A DNA stretch of 64,000 nucleotides. Source: Saprospiraceae bacterium (lineage in GTDB: Bacteria; Bacteroidota; Bacteroidia; Chitinophagales; Saprospiraceae). The notes beneath the pieces were generated by a model, which did no database searches, was not told the origin of the DNA, and was given only the letters and a program-made list of their open reading frames with translations. The translations under genes and the position numbers were made by a program. The stretch's first letter is position 1. Every line of letters starts with the position of its first letter. The DNA lies in the NCBI GenBank assembly GCA_016719855.1, contig JADJYH010000020.1:70354-134353 (forward strand). The letters are read 5' to 3'. Below are positions 34,375 to 43,655 of the stretch, piece after piece.

Positions 34375-36192
34375 ATGAATGGATTTCAGCTTATCCACCA
34401 AAAAGTGAATCTTAACAGTTTTTTTAACAGTAAGAAAAAACTCCTCCAGTTTCAAAAAATCATTGACAACCTGGTGTTTGGCTTCGCTATACTTGGCTTT
34501 CTGGCCATTTTTGCGGACATAGGTGAGCTACGGGGCCATTGGGACTCTTTTTTTGATGTTGTTTACCGCTCCACACTGGTCATTTTCTTTCTCCTTTTTT
34601 GTTTTCGGGCCTACCTCAACTTTTTTCTGTTCAAGAAAAAACGAGAAAAATGGCTGGTCATCGCGGAGTTGGCCTTCTTGGCGGTGCTCTTGATGTCGCA
34701 AAGTATCGCCGGGCCGTTCGAGTCGCTGGCATCCAGGGAGTTCCTGCAGTTGGGCATATTTGTCATCTTCGCCGTAGAAATTTCGACCCGGAGCCTACAG
34801 TTGGAACGAATAAAAATGAACCCGGCGCTCTTGTTTGTTTTCAGTTTTCTCACCATAATCATCATTGGTGCTTTTGCGCTAATGCTTCCAATTTCAACGG
34901 TTTCCGGCAATTTCAGCTTTATTGACGCCATCTTTACCAGCACCAGTGCAGTCTGCGTCACAGGGCTTGGCGTAGTAGACACTGGCACATATTTCACCCG
35001 CTTTGGGCAAAACATGATACTCGTGTTGGTTTCCTTGGGCGGCATAGGCGTCATGACGTTCACGAGCTTTTTTGGCCTTTTCTTCAAGGGTGAAACCTCC
35101 TTTAAAAACCAGTTGATTTACAAGGATTTCACGGGAGAAGACCAGTTGAAAAACGTTTTTTCCACCATCGTTAAAATTGTCGCGTTTACCATTAGCGTGG
35201 AGTTGGTGGGCGCCCTGTTCCTGTTCGTCAGCCTGAGCAACTCAGACTTTGGTGGCGATATTGGTGAGCAACTGTATTTTGCGTTTTTTCACGCTGTTTC
35301 TGCCTTCAATAATGCTGGGTTCCAACTCAAAGCACAAGGTCTTTACGACCCCATCCTGCGTGAAAACCACTTTTTCCAGACCGTTGTAGCCTTCCTCATC
35401 ATCTTTGGTGGCTTGGGCTTTTTCATTTCCTTTCACATTGTGGAATCTGTGCGAGACCGCATAAAAACCCGCATCCGGCAATGGCTTTGGGGCGACCAGT
35501 ATAAACATGTGCCTTGGGTCATCAACTTCAACAGCCGGATAGTGCTGCGCACAACTGCCATCCTGCTGATAGTGGGCACCGTCCTGTTTTACATCACCGA
35601 ATACAACACATCACTCAAAGAACACAGCGGTGTGGGTAAATGGCTGGTGGCATTCTTTATAAGCGTGACGCCACGGACTGCAGGCTTCAACAACATAGAC
35701 TTGGCCACGCTGACACGGGAGGGCATCATGGTGACCATGCTATTTATGTGGATTGGGGCCTCGCCTGGGTCCACCGGTGGTGGTATCAAGACCTCCACTT
35801 TTGCTGTGGCCACGATGGGCATTTTCAACATCGCCCGAGGGCGCGACCACGTTGAGTTTGCGAAGCGTGAAATCGCCAACGAGTCGCTCTTGCGGGCCTT
35901 CATCGTCATAGCACTCTCGCTGATTGCGCTCGGCCTTTCAACTTTGGCGGTGGGCTATTTCAACCCCGAAATCAGTTTGGATAAAGTCGTTTTTGAGTGC
36001 TTCTCGGCGTATGGTACCGTTGGGCTTTCACTCGGCATCACCGCCCAACTGACCACTGCCAGCAAAGCCGTCATCTCGCTCACCATGTTCGTTGGACGGG
36101 TGGGCGCCTTTACGCTGCTGCTGGGTTTCTTGAAAAAAGCCGTGGACACAAAGCACTACCGTTATCCGGTCGAAAATGTAATTATCACGTGA
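34375..36192 (+). CDS. TrkH/KtrB-type potassium channel subunit
   Basis: About 605 residues from ATG 34375 (TTG 34360 is less likely). An N-terminal region with four extra helices (about 20-160) precedes the SKT core with its four pore loops: TSTSAVCVTGLGVVDTGTYF, AVSAFNNAGFQL, VTPRTAGFNNIDL and SAYGTVGLSLGIT. Each keeps the selectivity glycine. K+ uptake driven with the KTN protein encoded next. Confidence 0.9.
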   Translation: MNGFQLIHQKVNLNSFFNSKKKLLQFQKIIDNLVFGFAILGFLAIFADIGELRGHWDSFFDVVYRSTLVIFFLLFCFRAYLNFFLFKKKREKWLVIAELAFLAVLLMSQSIAGPFESLASREFLQLGIFVIFAVEISTRSLQLERIKMNPALLFVFSFLTIIIIGAFALMLPISTVSGNFSFIDAIFTSTSAVCVTGLGVVDTGTYFTRFGQNMILVLVSLGGIGVMTFTSFFGLFFKGETSFKNQLIYKDFTGEDQLKNVFSTIVKIVAFTISVELVGALFLFVSLSNSDFGGDIGEQLYFAFFHAVSAFNNAGFQLKAQGLYDPILRENHFFQTVVAFLIIFGGLGFFISFHIVESVRDRIKTRIRQWLWGDQYKHVPWVINFNSRIVLRTTAILLIVGTVLFYITEYNTSLKEHSGVGKWLVAFFISVTPRTAGFNNIDLATLTREGIMVTMLFMWIGASPGSTGGGIKTSTFAVATMGIFNIARGRDHVEFAKREIANESLLRAFIVIALSLIALGLSTLAVGYFNPEISLDKVVFECFSAYGTVGLSLGITAQLTTASKAVISLTMFVGRVGAFTLLLGFLKKAVDTKHYRYPVENVIIT

Positions 36193-36282
36193 TCGGTGAT
36201 TGTTTGATTGTTGGGATTGTTAAATTGTTACCCGTATGACGACAATCCCAACAATACAACAATCAAACAATACAACAACCAC
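36191..36282. repeat. Word-array hairpin, words GATTGTTTGATTGTTGG
   Basis: Left arm 36196-36229, right arm 36241-36279 (CAATCCCAACAATACAACAA style). It fills the gap between the channel and KTN genes; an artificial upstream ATG (36236) would translate the right arm as a TTIPTIQQSNNTTTTT leader. Confidence 0.85.
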
Positions 36283-36286
36283 CACC

Positions 36287-36970
36287 ATGAAATTCATCAT
36301 CATCGGGCTTGGCAATTTTGGCGCATCACTCGCCATCAAGCTCACCGAAATGGGGCACGAGGTCATCGGCGTAGACATTCGAGCCGAAAAAATTGATGCA
36401 GTCAAGGATCGCCTCACCTTCACCATCTGCTTGGATTCCACGAACCCTGCAGCCATCAAGAACCTGCCAGTGGCCGAGTCCGATGTGGTCATAGTGGCCA
36501 TTGGCGAGGACGAAGGAAGCTCTATCCTCACCACGGCGCTCATGAAGCAGCACAACCCCAAGCGACTCATCGGCCGGGCCATCACCGTGCTACACCACAG
36601 CGTGCTGGAGGCAATGGGCGTGGACGAAATTGTTCACCCAGAGGAGGAGGCCGCCTACCGCCTCGCCAAGCGCCTCGAACTGCACCAAATCATTGACTCC
36701 TTCGAGATTTCGGAGAAATACTCCATCTACGAAATCAACCTGCCTAGCGAACTCGTCGGCAAGACCGTGGCCGAGACTGCTTTCCGGCAGCGCTTCCACA
36801 TGAACATCATCACCATCATCCGTAAGAAAAAGCGCAAGAACATCCTCGGTGTGACCCGGGAAGTGAAGGATGCCATCGGCGTTGTTGACCCTAACACCGT
36901 CTTGCAGGAGGGCGACTTGCTCGTCGTTTTTGCAAAAAAGGAAGACTTGGACATCTTCCTGAACGGGTGA
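36287..36970 (+). CDS. KtrA/TrkA-type RCK (KTN) regulatory subunit
   Basis: 227 residues from ATG 36287. RCK_N domain with the NAD/ATP site IIGLGNFGASLAIKLTEMGH, acidic VIGVD end, then RCK_C (about 140-227; EINLPSELVGKTVAETAF, VLQEGDLLVVFAKKEDL). Gates the neighbouring channel in response to nucleotides. The earlier ATG at 36236 lies inside the word array and is rejected. Confidence 0.93.
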   Translation: MKFIIIGLGNFGASLAIKLTEMGHEVIGVDIRAEKIDAVKDRLTFTICLDSTNPAAIKNLPVAESDVVIVAIGEDEGSSILTTALMKQHNPKRLIGRAITVLHHSVLEAMGVDEIVHPEEEAAYRLAKRLELHQIIDSFEISEKYSIYEINLPSELVGKTVAETAFRQRFHMNIITIIRKKKRKNILGVTREVKDAIGVVDPNTVLQEGDLLVVFAKKEDLDIFLNG

Positions 36971-37073
36971 AAAGAAAGTAAAAAGGACAAAGTAAAAAGG
37001 CAAAAGTAGGGAGCGTGCGTGCTGTCCTACTTTTGCCTTTTTACTTTGTCCTTTTTACTTTCTTTTTACTTTC
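36970..37073. repeat. Word-array hairpin, word AGTAAAAAGGACAAAGTAAA
   Basis: Left arm 36970-37010, right arm 37026-37073 with the same words reversed. It lies between convergent genes; the right arm codes the last residues of the SGNH protein (KKKVKRTK). The same words recur at 43556-43655 and 44041-44075. Confidence 0.9.
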
Positions 37074-38194
37074 AAAAAACGCTGCCAGCACCTCCCCGGC
37101 CAGTTGGTGGCCATGCTCGTTCCAATGCCAATCCTGTTTGAAATAAAGCGGTACGGTCGGGTCTGACTTGGCTTTTTCGATAAAGACAGGTGCTGCGTCA
37201 ATCAGCGGGATTTGCAGGCTGTCGCAAATGTTCCGTAGCTGCTGCCGGGGCTCCGCTGGGTCAAAACTCATTGCCTCCAGCGTGTACGTCGCCAAAAATT
37301 CTTGCCAATCGGAATCGTACACTTCAATTTTTTCTGGGATGTAAAAAACGGCGAGGCTGCTTCCGGCGGCCTCCGTTTTTCGCCGCAGGCGGTCAAGCAG
37401 CGCCGCCGTCACCTGCCAGGCAGCTTCCATTTCCGGCGTTTTTCTTTTTGGTAAATGCGCCACTCGTCCGGCACGGCCTGCCCGTCGGCGGCGTAGCGGG
37501 CATTGTCCCTGAGGTTTTTTCCACGGCGCACCAGTTCTGAGTTTTCCAGCAACCAGTCTTTTGTTTTTGAAAAAAACGACCTCGAAGCCATCTGCCGCAC
37601 CGGCACGTTGGTCAGCCGCAGGCTGTCGCCCTCCGGCACAAACAACGGCTTGAACCCTCGGCTGTAGTAGCGGTGCTGGTTGTTGAACCAAGGGTCGTTC
37701 ACGCAAAACATCAGCACGGTGGCATCTGGTTGAAACTTCGCCCCCAGCGACTCGAAGCACAGCAACTCCTGGTCGGTGGAGTAGCCGCCCGTGCCAGTGT
37801 TGATGACCTCGATGCGTTGTTCCGACTGCGTTTCCATCAGTTTTTTCTTCAAAACTTCAGAAAAAAGGCTGTCGAACCCAACCGTGTAGCCCTCCGAAAA
37901 TGAATCGCCCAGCACCACGATGCGCTGCTCGCCGCTGTCCTTCCGCAGCGGGTACTCCGGCCCACGGATGCCCATCGAGTTGATGTTTTCCCAAACCTCA
38001 TATTCTGGGGTTTTGTGGTGGCCCCGGCTGTTGGGGATTTTGCGCCAGCCAAGCAGCGAATCATGCTCGCAATAGAGCTGGTGGTGGTTGAAGTTGGCCG
38101 CCTTCGGCGAAATGGCACGCAACACTAGCTCGCCAAGCAGGAGGCTGATGGCGGTGGAAAAGGCAAGCAGGGCGAAGTTTTTCTTTGAAAACAT
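37041..38194 (-). CDS. SGNH/GDSL hydrolase-like membrane-anchored protein (one frame break)
   Basis: A missing base in the run 37439-37443 splits it; joined, it has about 384 residues. N-terminal anchor (FALLAFSTAISLLLGELVL), block I IVVLGDSFSEGYTVG (catalytic Ser), block with NTGTGGYSTDQELL, a Asn/Asp block CVNDPWFNNQ, and block V DWHWNEHGHQL (Asp/His). Such proteins act as acetyl-esterases or acyltransferases on surface polysaccharides; the substrate is unknown. C-terminal eight residues are array-coded. Confidence 0.8.
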
Positions 38195-38406
38195 TGGCAG
38201 AAATGGTCGGCTCTAAGATACGGACTGGGCCAAAGGTCGAAGTTTTGAACTTTCAGTTTGATAAAAATCATCGTTTAAACACTGCGCCTTCAGAATTATT
38301 CCCCCAAATTTGCACCCGCAAAAAACGGCGCTGCGGGCATTGGCCCGCTGCCCGGAGTTAACAGCAAGACTGCAACTTGCCACATCGTTAACCAAGTATT
38401 TTTGAC

Positions 38407-39480
38407 ATGAATTTGTACAACAAAGTCAACAGGGACGAGCTGAAGCACCGTCTGTTGGAGAGCCATGAGCAGCGCACGACGCTGTCTTTTTACAAGTACG
38501 CCCATATCGAAAACCCAGCGCTGTTCCGCAACCAGTTTTACCAACTGCTGGACGAGGTCGGCGTTTTTGGCCGCATCTACGTGTCCAAGGAAGGCGTGAA
38601 CGCACAGATTTCAGTGCCTTCGGCAAATTTTGAGGCATTCAAGGAGCGGTTATTTTCTGTGCCATTCCTCAACGGCATCCGCCTCAACATCGCCATCGAA
38701 GACGACGGCAAGTCGTTTTTCAAGCTCACCATCAAGGTTCGGGACAAAATCGTGGCCGACGGGCTGGACGACGCCAGCTTCGACGTGACCAAGCGGGGCC
38801 ACCACCTCAGTGCCGCTGAGTTCAATACCATTACCGACGACCCAAACACGCTTGTGGTGGACATGCGCAACCACTACGAGAGCGAGGTCGGGCACTTCCA
38901 AGGAGCCATCTGCCCCGACGCTGCCACCTTCCGGGAGGAACTGCCGCTGGTGGAAAAAATTCTGGAGGACAAAAAAGACCGCAACATCGTGATGTACTGC
39001 ACGGGCGGCATCCGCTGCGAGAAGGCCAGCGCCTACTACCTGCACCGGGGCTTCCGGAACGTGTTCATGGTGGACGGCGGCATCATCGAGTATGCCCGCC
39101 AGTGCGACCAGTTTGGCTTGCCCAACAAGTTTGTCGGCAAAAATTTTGTCTTCGACGAGCGCCTCGGCGAGCGCATCAGCGACGACGTGGTGGCCGTGTG
39201 CCACCAGTGCGGCAGCTCTTGCGACACGCACGTGAACTGCGCCAACGATGCCTGTCACCTGCTATTCATCCAATGCCCGACTTGTGCGGAAAAATATCAC
39301 AACTGCTGCTCCACGAAATGTGCCGACTTCAACCAACTCCCTGAAGATGAGCAGGTATTGCTCCGCAAAACGGCAATCTTCAACGGCTCTAAGTTCAGCA
39401 AGGGACGCTACAAGGCGTTTCGGGTGAGCGAGGATGGTATGGGTGAACGGGGATATGAAAAACCCAGGATGGCTTTATGA
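38407..39480 (+). CDS. trhO: tRNA uridine(34) hydroxylase TrhO (rhodanese family)
   Basis: 357 residues. N-terminal ferredoxin-like domain (FYKYAHIENPALFRNQFYQL), rhodanese domain with the active loop MYCTGGIRCEKASAYYLHRG and FMVDGGIIEYARQ, then a zinc-ribbon-like Cys-rich end (CHQCGSSCDTHVNCANDACH). TrhO/YceA makes 5-hydroxyuridine at tRNA position 34 with oxygen. Length and order are normal. Confidence 0.92.
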   Translation: MNLYNKVNRDELKHRLLESHEQRTTLSFYKYAHIENPALFRNQFYQLLDEVGVFGRIYVSKEGVNAQISVPSANFEAFKERLFSVPFLNGIRLNIAIEDDGKSFFKLTIKVRDKIVADGLDDASFDVTKRGHHLSAAEFNTITDDPNTLVVDMRNHYESEVGHFQGAICPDAATFREELPLVEKILEDKKDRNIVMYCTGGIRCEKASAYYLHRGFRNVFMVDGGIIEYARQCDQFGLPNKFVGKNFVFDERLGERISDDVVAVCHQCGSSCDTHVNCANDACHLLFIQCPTCAEKYHNCCSTKCADFNQLPEDEQVLLRKTAIFNGSKFSKGRYKAFRVSEDGMGERGYEKPRMAL

Positions 39481-39493
39481 TTTAGAGAAGGGA

Positions 39494-39612
39494 TGTCTAA
39501 GGGCTAGGATGGATCGTAACTTTACAAGGCCGTCTAAGGGCTTAGGATGGCATCCAGTGGCAAGGCCATGTCTAAGGCTTAGGATGGCATCCGTAACTCA
39601 GGCCATGTCAGG
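39494..39612. repeat. 37-38 bp tandem repeat
   Basis: Three and a third units starting near 39495, 39532, 39570 and 39607, each beginning TCTAAGGGCTTAGGATGGCA and ending in CAAGGCCATG with variation. Unlike the other arrays, the unit is long and there is no reverse arm. Between trhO and the bidirectional terminator. Confidence 0.75.
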
Positions 39613-39640
39613 GCTGCACTTGTAACATTTTTGACAAAAA

Positions 39641-39675
39641 AAAGCCCCGGCAGCTTGTGGCAACCGGGGCTTTGC
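39641..39675. terminator. Bidirectional terminator
   Basis: AAAGCCCCGG, a 13 nt loop, CCGGGGCTTT, with an A run on the left and T residues on the right. It serves convergent trhO (+) and the pyrophosphatase (-). Confidence 0.85.
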
Positions 39676-39727
39676 ATTTAGAGCGTATGTTTAGTGATTG
39701 TTTTTGTTTTGCGAAGTATTACTCAGA

Positions 39728-41950
39728 TTAAAGCATTGGGGCAATCACAAGTGCCACCACTGACATCAATTTCAAGAGGATGTTGAGCGACGGGCCAGAA
39801 GTATCCTTGAAGGGGTCGCCCACGGTATCACCCACGACGGCAGCTTTGTGCGGGTCGGAGCCTTTGTAGTACATCTTGCCGCCAATGTCAACGCCTTCTT
39901 CGAACATCTTTTTCGCGTTGTCCCAAGCACCACCAGCGTTGGATTGGAAGATGGCCATGAGCACCCCGGTCACCGTTACGCCAGCCAAAAGACCGCCAAG
40001 CATCTGAGCACCCACGAGACTGCCAAGGCCAATCCAGCCAGGCACCATGCCCACCAGCACAGGCACCACCACGGCCAAGAGGCCCGGGCGCACCATTTCA
40101 CGGATGGCAGCTTTAGTGGAAATATCAACGCACTTGGCGTATTCCGCTTTGCCTTCTGCGGCGTCAAACGTCTTTTTGTCGGCATCGCTCCAGTCTTTTT
40201 CTTCCTTGCCGTCGTTGCGTTTCATCACCGCAAGGGCAGCCTTCAACTCAGGAATGTCGGCGAACTGGCGGCGCACTTCCTTAATCATATCCATGGCCGC
40301 ACGACCTACAGCACCCATAGAAAGGGCAGAAAACAGGAATGGCAACATGCCACCGACGAACATGGAAGCCATCACGAACGGATTGGTCAAGTCAATGCCC
40401 GCCAATTTTGCGTCTGGGTGCGAAAGATTGTATGCAGTAACGAATGCTGCGAACAGGGCCAACGCCGTCAAGGCAGCAGAACCGATGGCGAAGCCCTTGC
40501 CGATAGCGGCAGTAGTATTGCCCACGGCGTCCAATTTGTCGGTACGTTGACGCACTTCCTTCGGCTGGTGGCTCATTTCAGCGATACCGCCAGCGTTGTC
40601 AGAAATCGGGCCGTAGGCATCTACGGCCAACTGGATGCCTGTGTTGGACAACATGCCCACCGCAGCGATGGCGATGCCGTACAAGCCAGCAAAAGCGTAA
40701 GAACCGATAATTGCGACAGCCAAAATCAGGATTGGAATAGCCGTTGACATCATGCCGACGCCGAGGCCAGCGATGATGTTGGTGGCTGCGCCCGTGCTTG
40801 ATTGTTGCACGATGCTGTTCACTGGCTTTGTTCCAGTGCCAGTATAGTACTCCGTGATGAGGCCGATACCCAAGCCACCACCAAGGCCGAAAAGCACTGC
40901 CCAGAACACGCCCATTGAATTGTAGTCATGCCCGTCGAAGTTCCAAGTGGCTGGGAGCATCCATTTTACGATAATAAATGTGGCAATAAGCATGATGGCC
41001 GAGGAGATGAATTCGCCCCGGTTCAATGCTTTTTGCGGGTCGCCGCCTTCTTTCACCGTTACGAAGAAGGTACCAAGTATGGAAGTAAGCACGCCCACTC
41101 CCGCCAGTACCAGTGGCAACAACACGGCATTCAATCCACCAAAATCATTGGTGTTTTCGAAGCCGCCCATGCCAATGAAGGCAGCACCAAGCACCATTGT
41201 GCCGACGATAGAACCCACATAAGATTCGAAGAGGTCAGCACCCATGCCAGCCACGTCGCCTACGTTGTCGCCCACGTTGTCGGCGATGGTGGCGGGGTTC
41301 AGCGGGTGGTCTTCAGGGATGCCAGCTTCCACTTTGCCCACGAGGTCAGCGCCAACATCGGCAGCTTTGGTGTAAATACCGCCGCCCACCCTTGCGAACA
41401 GGGCGATGGACGAGGCACCAAAGGAGAAGCCCGTGATGACCGTGATGACCTTATTTACGTTCTGTGCAGTGTCAGTGCCAAACATGTTGTCATAAATCAA
41501 GAACAACACACCAAGGCCCAAAACGCCAAGGCCCACAACGCCCATGCCCATCACGGAGCCACCAGCGAAGGCCACTTCCAGGGCTTTGCCGAGACTGGTG
41601 CGAGCAGCATTGGTAGTGCGCACGTTGGCCTTTGTGGCCACCTTCATGCCGATATAGCCAGCCAGTGCAGAACAGAATGCCCCAACTATGAAGGAAAGCC
41701 CTACCAATGGTGAGGAATTTTCTGTGTTGCCGCTGATGCCAAGTAGGATGGCCACAGCAATTACGAAAATGATAAGCACTTTGTATTCAGCCCTAAGAAA
41801 CGCCATGGCGCCCTCTTCGATGGCTTTTGCGATGCCCTGCATCTTTTCAGTGCCAGGGTCTTGTTTGGCTACCCAGGCAGTTTTCCAAAAGGTGTAGAGC
41901 AGGCCCAGTGCACCCAGCACTGGGACAATCATCATTAAAATTTGACCCAT
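39728..41950 (-). CDS. hppA: Membrane-bound ion-pumping pyrophosphatase
   Basis: 740 residues, about 16 helices. Splits PPi to pump H+ and/or Na+. Substrate-site motifs DVGADLVGKVEAGIPEDHPL, NPATIADNVGDNVGDVAGMG, and the C-terminal GDTVGDPFKDTSGPSLNIL are intact. GNTTAAIGKGFAIGSAAL has Ala where K+-independent enzymes have Lys, so it is of the K+-dependent class; H+ versus Na+ specificity is not settled by eye. Preceded by a promoter at 42059-42088. The K+ uptake genes lie 3.5 kb away, which may be chance. Confidence 0.95.
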   Translation of the reverse strand: MGQILMMIVPVLGALGLLYTFWKTAWVAKQDPGTEKMQGIAKAIEEGAMAFLRAEYKVLIIFVIAVAILLGISGNTENSSPLVGLSFIVGAFCSALAGYIGMKVATKANVRTTNAARTSLGKALEVAFAGGSVMGMGVVGLGVLGLGVLFLIYDNMFGTDTAQNVNKVITVITGFSFGASSIALFARVGGGIYTKAADVGADLVGKVEAGIPEDHPLNPATIADNVGDNVGDVAGMGADLFESYVGSIVGTMVLGAAFIGMGGFENTNDFGGLNAVLLPLVLAGVGVLTSILGTFFVTVKEGGDPQKALNRGEFISSAIMLIATFIIVKWMLPATWNFDGHDYNSMGVFWAVLFGLGGGLGIGLITEYYTGTGTKPVNSIVQQSSTGAATNIIAGLGVGMMSTAIPILILAVAIIGSYAFAGLYGIAIAAVGMLSNTGIQLAVDAYGPISDNAGGIAEMSHQPKEVRQRTDKLDAVGNTTAAIGKGFAIGSAALTALALFAAFVTAYNLSHPDAKLAGIDLTNPFVMASMFVGGMLPFLFSALSMGAVGRAAMDMIKEVRRQFADIPELKAALAVMKRNDGKEEKDWSDADKKTFDAAEGKAEYAKCVDISTKAAIREMVRPGLLAVVVPVLVGMVPGWIGLGSLVGAQMLGGLLAGVTVTGVLMAIFQSNAGGAWDNAKKMFEEGVDIGGKMYYKGSDPHKAAVVGDTVGDPFKDTSGPSLNILLKLMSVVALVIAPML

Positions 41951-42058
41951 AATCTTGTTGGTTTTAGTTTAAAAGAATTTGAACGGAAAAAGCTAGCCCG
42001 CCCTCATGGCCAAAAACAGCATTTTGCTTCAAAAAAACAGGCCTTTCAAACAGGGTGC

Positions 42059-42088
42059 GAAGGTATTACAAAACTTAAATTTGGCAAA
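42059..42088 (-). promoter_or_regulatory. Bacteroidota-type promoter for pyrophosphatase gene
   Basis: TTTG (42088-42085), 18 bp, TACCTTCG (42066-42059). Leader of about 100 nt. Confidence 0.65.
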
Positions 42089-42134
42089 TTTAAATTGGCT
42101 GGAGACCTTGATTTTGGTAGGGTTCAAATCATTT

Positions 42135-43118
42135 TTACCAAATTTTTTCTTCGAGTAGGTATCCCTTTACATAGTCTTCCACACCTGCTTCCAAGGAGTA
42201 GAAAGGTCGCTCATAGCCAGCTGCCCTTAACTTTACCATGTTGGCTTCTGTGAAGTACTGGTAGGTGGATCGGATGTCCTCAGGAGTGTCCACGAAGGAG
42301 ATGTTCGGCTCCAAATCCATTGCCCGGAAGGTGGCCACCGCCAAGTCCCAAAACGGTCGTGCCTTGCCCGTGCCCACGTTGTACAGCCCGCTTGTGTGTT
42401 GGTTTTTGTAAAAAAACCAACAAACCTCGACGACATCTTTCACATAAATAAAATCTCGGAGTTGGTGACCATCGGCGTAGTCGGGTCGGTGGGAGCGAAA
42501 GAGCTTCATGCCACCCGTTTCCCTGATTTGCTTCCCTGTCTGGAAAATCACGCTGGCCATGCGGCCTTTGTGGTACTCGTTGGGACCGTAAACGTTGAAA
42601 AACTTGAGGCCAGCCCAGGAGGAGGGAAGAGGGATGAGGGATGAGGGATGAACTTGACTCAGCACCCATTTATCGAAGTCGTTTTTGCTGACGCCGTAGG
42701 GGTTGAGGGGTTTCAGCATTGACACGATGTCGTGTCGGTCGTCGTAGCCGTGCTCGCCGAGGCCGTAGGTGGCGGCGCTGCTGGCGTACACGAGCGGGAT
42801 GTTGTTTGCTCCGCAAATTTGCCAGATGGATTTCGAGTAGTCTAGGTTTAACTCGTTGAAGATGAACGGATTCTGCTCTGTCGTGTCCGTGCGGGCACCG
42901 AGGTGGAAGATGAAACTGACCTCATCGGCGTGGTCTTTTAGCCAAGGTAGAAAGTCGTTCCGGTGGACTTTGGAGTGGAACTGTTTGCCTTCGAGGTTGT
43001 GGTTTTTGTCGGGGCGGGAGAAGTCGTCCACAAGCAGGAGGTCGGTCAGGCCCTCGTCGTTGAGCTTTCGGAGGAGGCATGAGCCAATGAAGCCTGCGGC
43101 GCCGGTGAGGATAATCAT
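42135..43118 (-). CDS. hldD: ADP-L-glycero-D-manno-heptose 6-epimerase
   Basis: 327 residues. Short-chain dehydrogenase fold: GAAGFIGSCLLRKL (NADP site), the YGVSK triad (NPYGVSKNDFDKWV) and the HldD feature FFNVYGPNEYHKGRMASVIF. Last step in making ADP-heptose for the LPS inner core. Between DKWVLSQ and WAGLKFFNVYG there is a stretch VHPSSLIPLPSS coded by an in-frame word array (42617-42653). Confidence 0.92.
   Translation of the reverse strand: MIILTGAAGFIGSCLLRKLNDEGLTDLLLVDDFSRPDKNHNLEGKQFHSKVHRNDFLPWLKDHADEVSFIFHLGARTDTTEQNPFIFNELNLDYSKSIWQICGANNIPLVYASSAATYGLGEHGYDDRHDIVSMLKPLNPYGVSKNDFDKWVLSQVHPSSLIPLPSSWAGLKFFNVYGPNEYHKGRMASVIFQTGKQIRETGGMKLFRSHRPDYADGHQLRDFIYVKDVVEVCWFFYKNQHTSGLYNVGTGKARPFWDLAVATFRAMDLEPNISFVDTPEDIRSTYQYFTEANMVKLRAAGYERPFYSLEAGVEDYVKGYLLEEKIW
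42617..42653. repeat. In-frame word array in hldD, word GAGGGATGAG
   Basis: AGGAGGAGGGAAGAGGGATG then GAGGGATGAGGGATGAAC: four copies of GAGGGATGA. Coding-strand translation gives the SSLIPLPSS insert. Confidence 0.75.
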
Positions 43119-43136
43119 ATTGGTTGTGAAAAGCTT

Positions 43137-43553
43137 TTAAGATATGAAGTAATCCACCGCCAAGTCGTATCCCTTCAGCCCCAACCCGATGATGCACCCC
43201 ACGCAATACGGCGCCGTCATGGACTTGTGGCGAAACTCCTCCCGTGAAAATGTATTGGAAATATGCACCTCCACCACGGGCGTCTCGATGGCGGCAATTG
43301 CGTCTGCCAAGGCGATGGACGTGTGCGTGAACGCTCCTGGATTGAAGATGATGCCTTGGTAGGAAAAACCTGATTCGTGAAGTTTGTCTATCAACTCGCC
43401 CTCGTGGTTGCTTTGAAAATAATGCAAGATGACGCCAGGAAACTCCTGCTGTAAGGACTCAAAATACTCCTCGAATGAGCGCTTGCCGTAAATATGTGGC
43501 TCACGGGTGCCGAGCAAGTTGAGGTTCGGGCCGTTGATGATTAGGATTTTCAT
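43137..43553 (-). CDS. aroQ: 3-dehydroquinate dehydratase, type II
   Basis: 138 residues. Shikimate pathway dehydration of 3-dehydroquinate. IINGPNLNLLGTREPHIYG (with the catalytic-loop Arg and Tyr), FNPGAFTHTSIALADAI and EVHISNTFSREEFRHKS are the type II motifs. Complete and normal in length. Starts beside the word-array hairpin at 43556. Confidence 0.95.
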   Translation of the reverse strand: MKILIINGPNLNLLGTREPHIYGKRSFEEYFESLQQEFPGVILHYFQSNHEGELIDKLHESGFSYQGIIFNPGAFTHTSIALADAIAAIETPVVEVHISNTFSREEFRHKSMTAPYCVGCIIGLGLKGYDLAVDYFIS

Positions 43554-43555
43554 TT

Positions 43556-43655
43556 TGAAGTAAAAAGTAAAAAGGACAAAGTAAAAAGTGGGGGAACCGA
43601 GGTTAACTTTCGACCAGCTCTTTTACATTTTTACTTTGTCCTTTTTTACTTTTAT
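43556..43655. repeat. Word-array hairpin, word AGTAAAAAGGACAAAGTAAA
   Basis: Left arm 43556-43594, right arm 43620-43655. Same words as 36970-37073. Between aroQ and the four-helix gene, whose stop TAA starts the right arm. Confidence 0.9.

Noticed and set aside
39494..39612. Possible mini-CRISPR with 37 bp period
   Set aside because: Similarity runs through the whole unit, so there is no repeat-spacer division.
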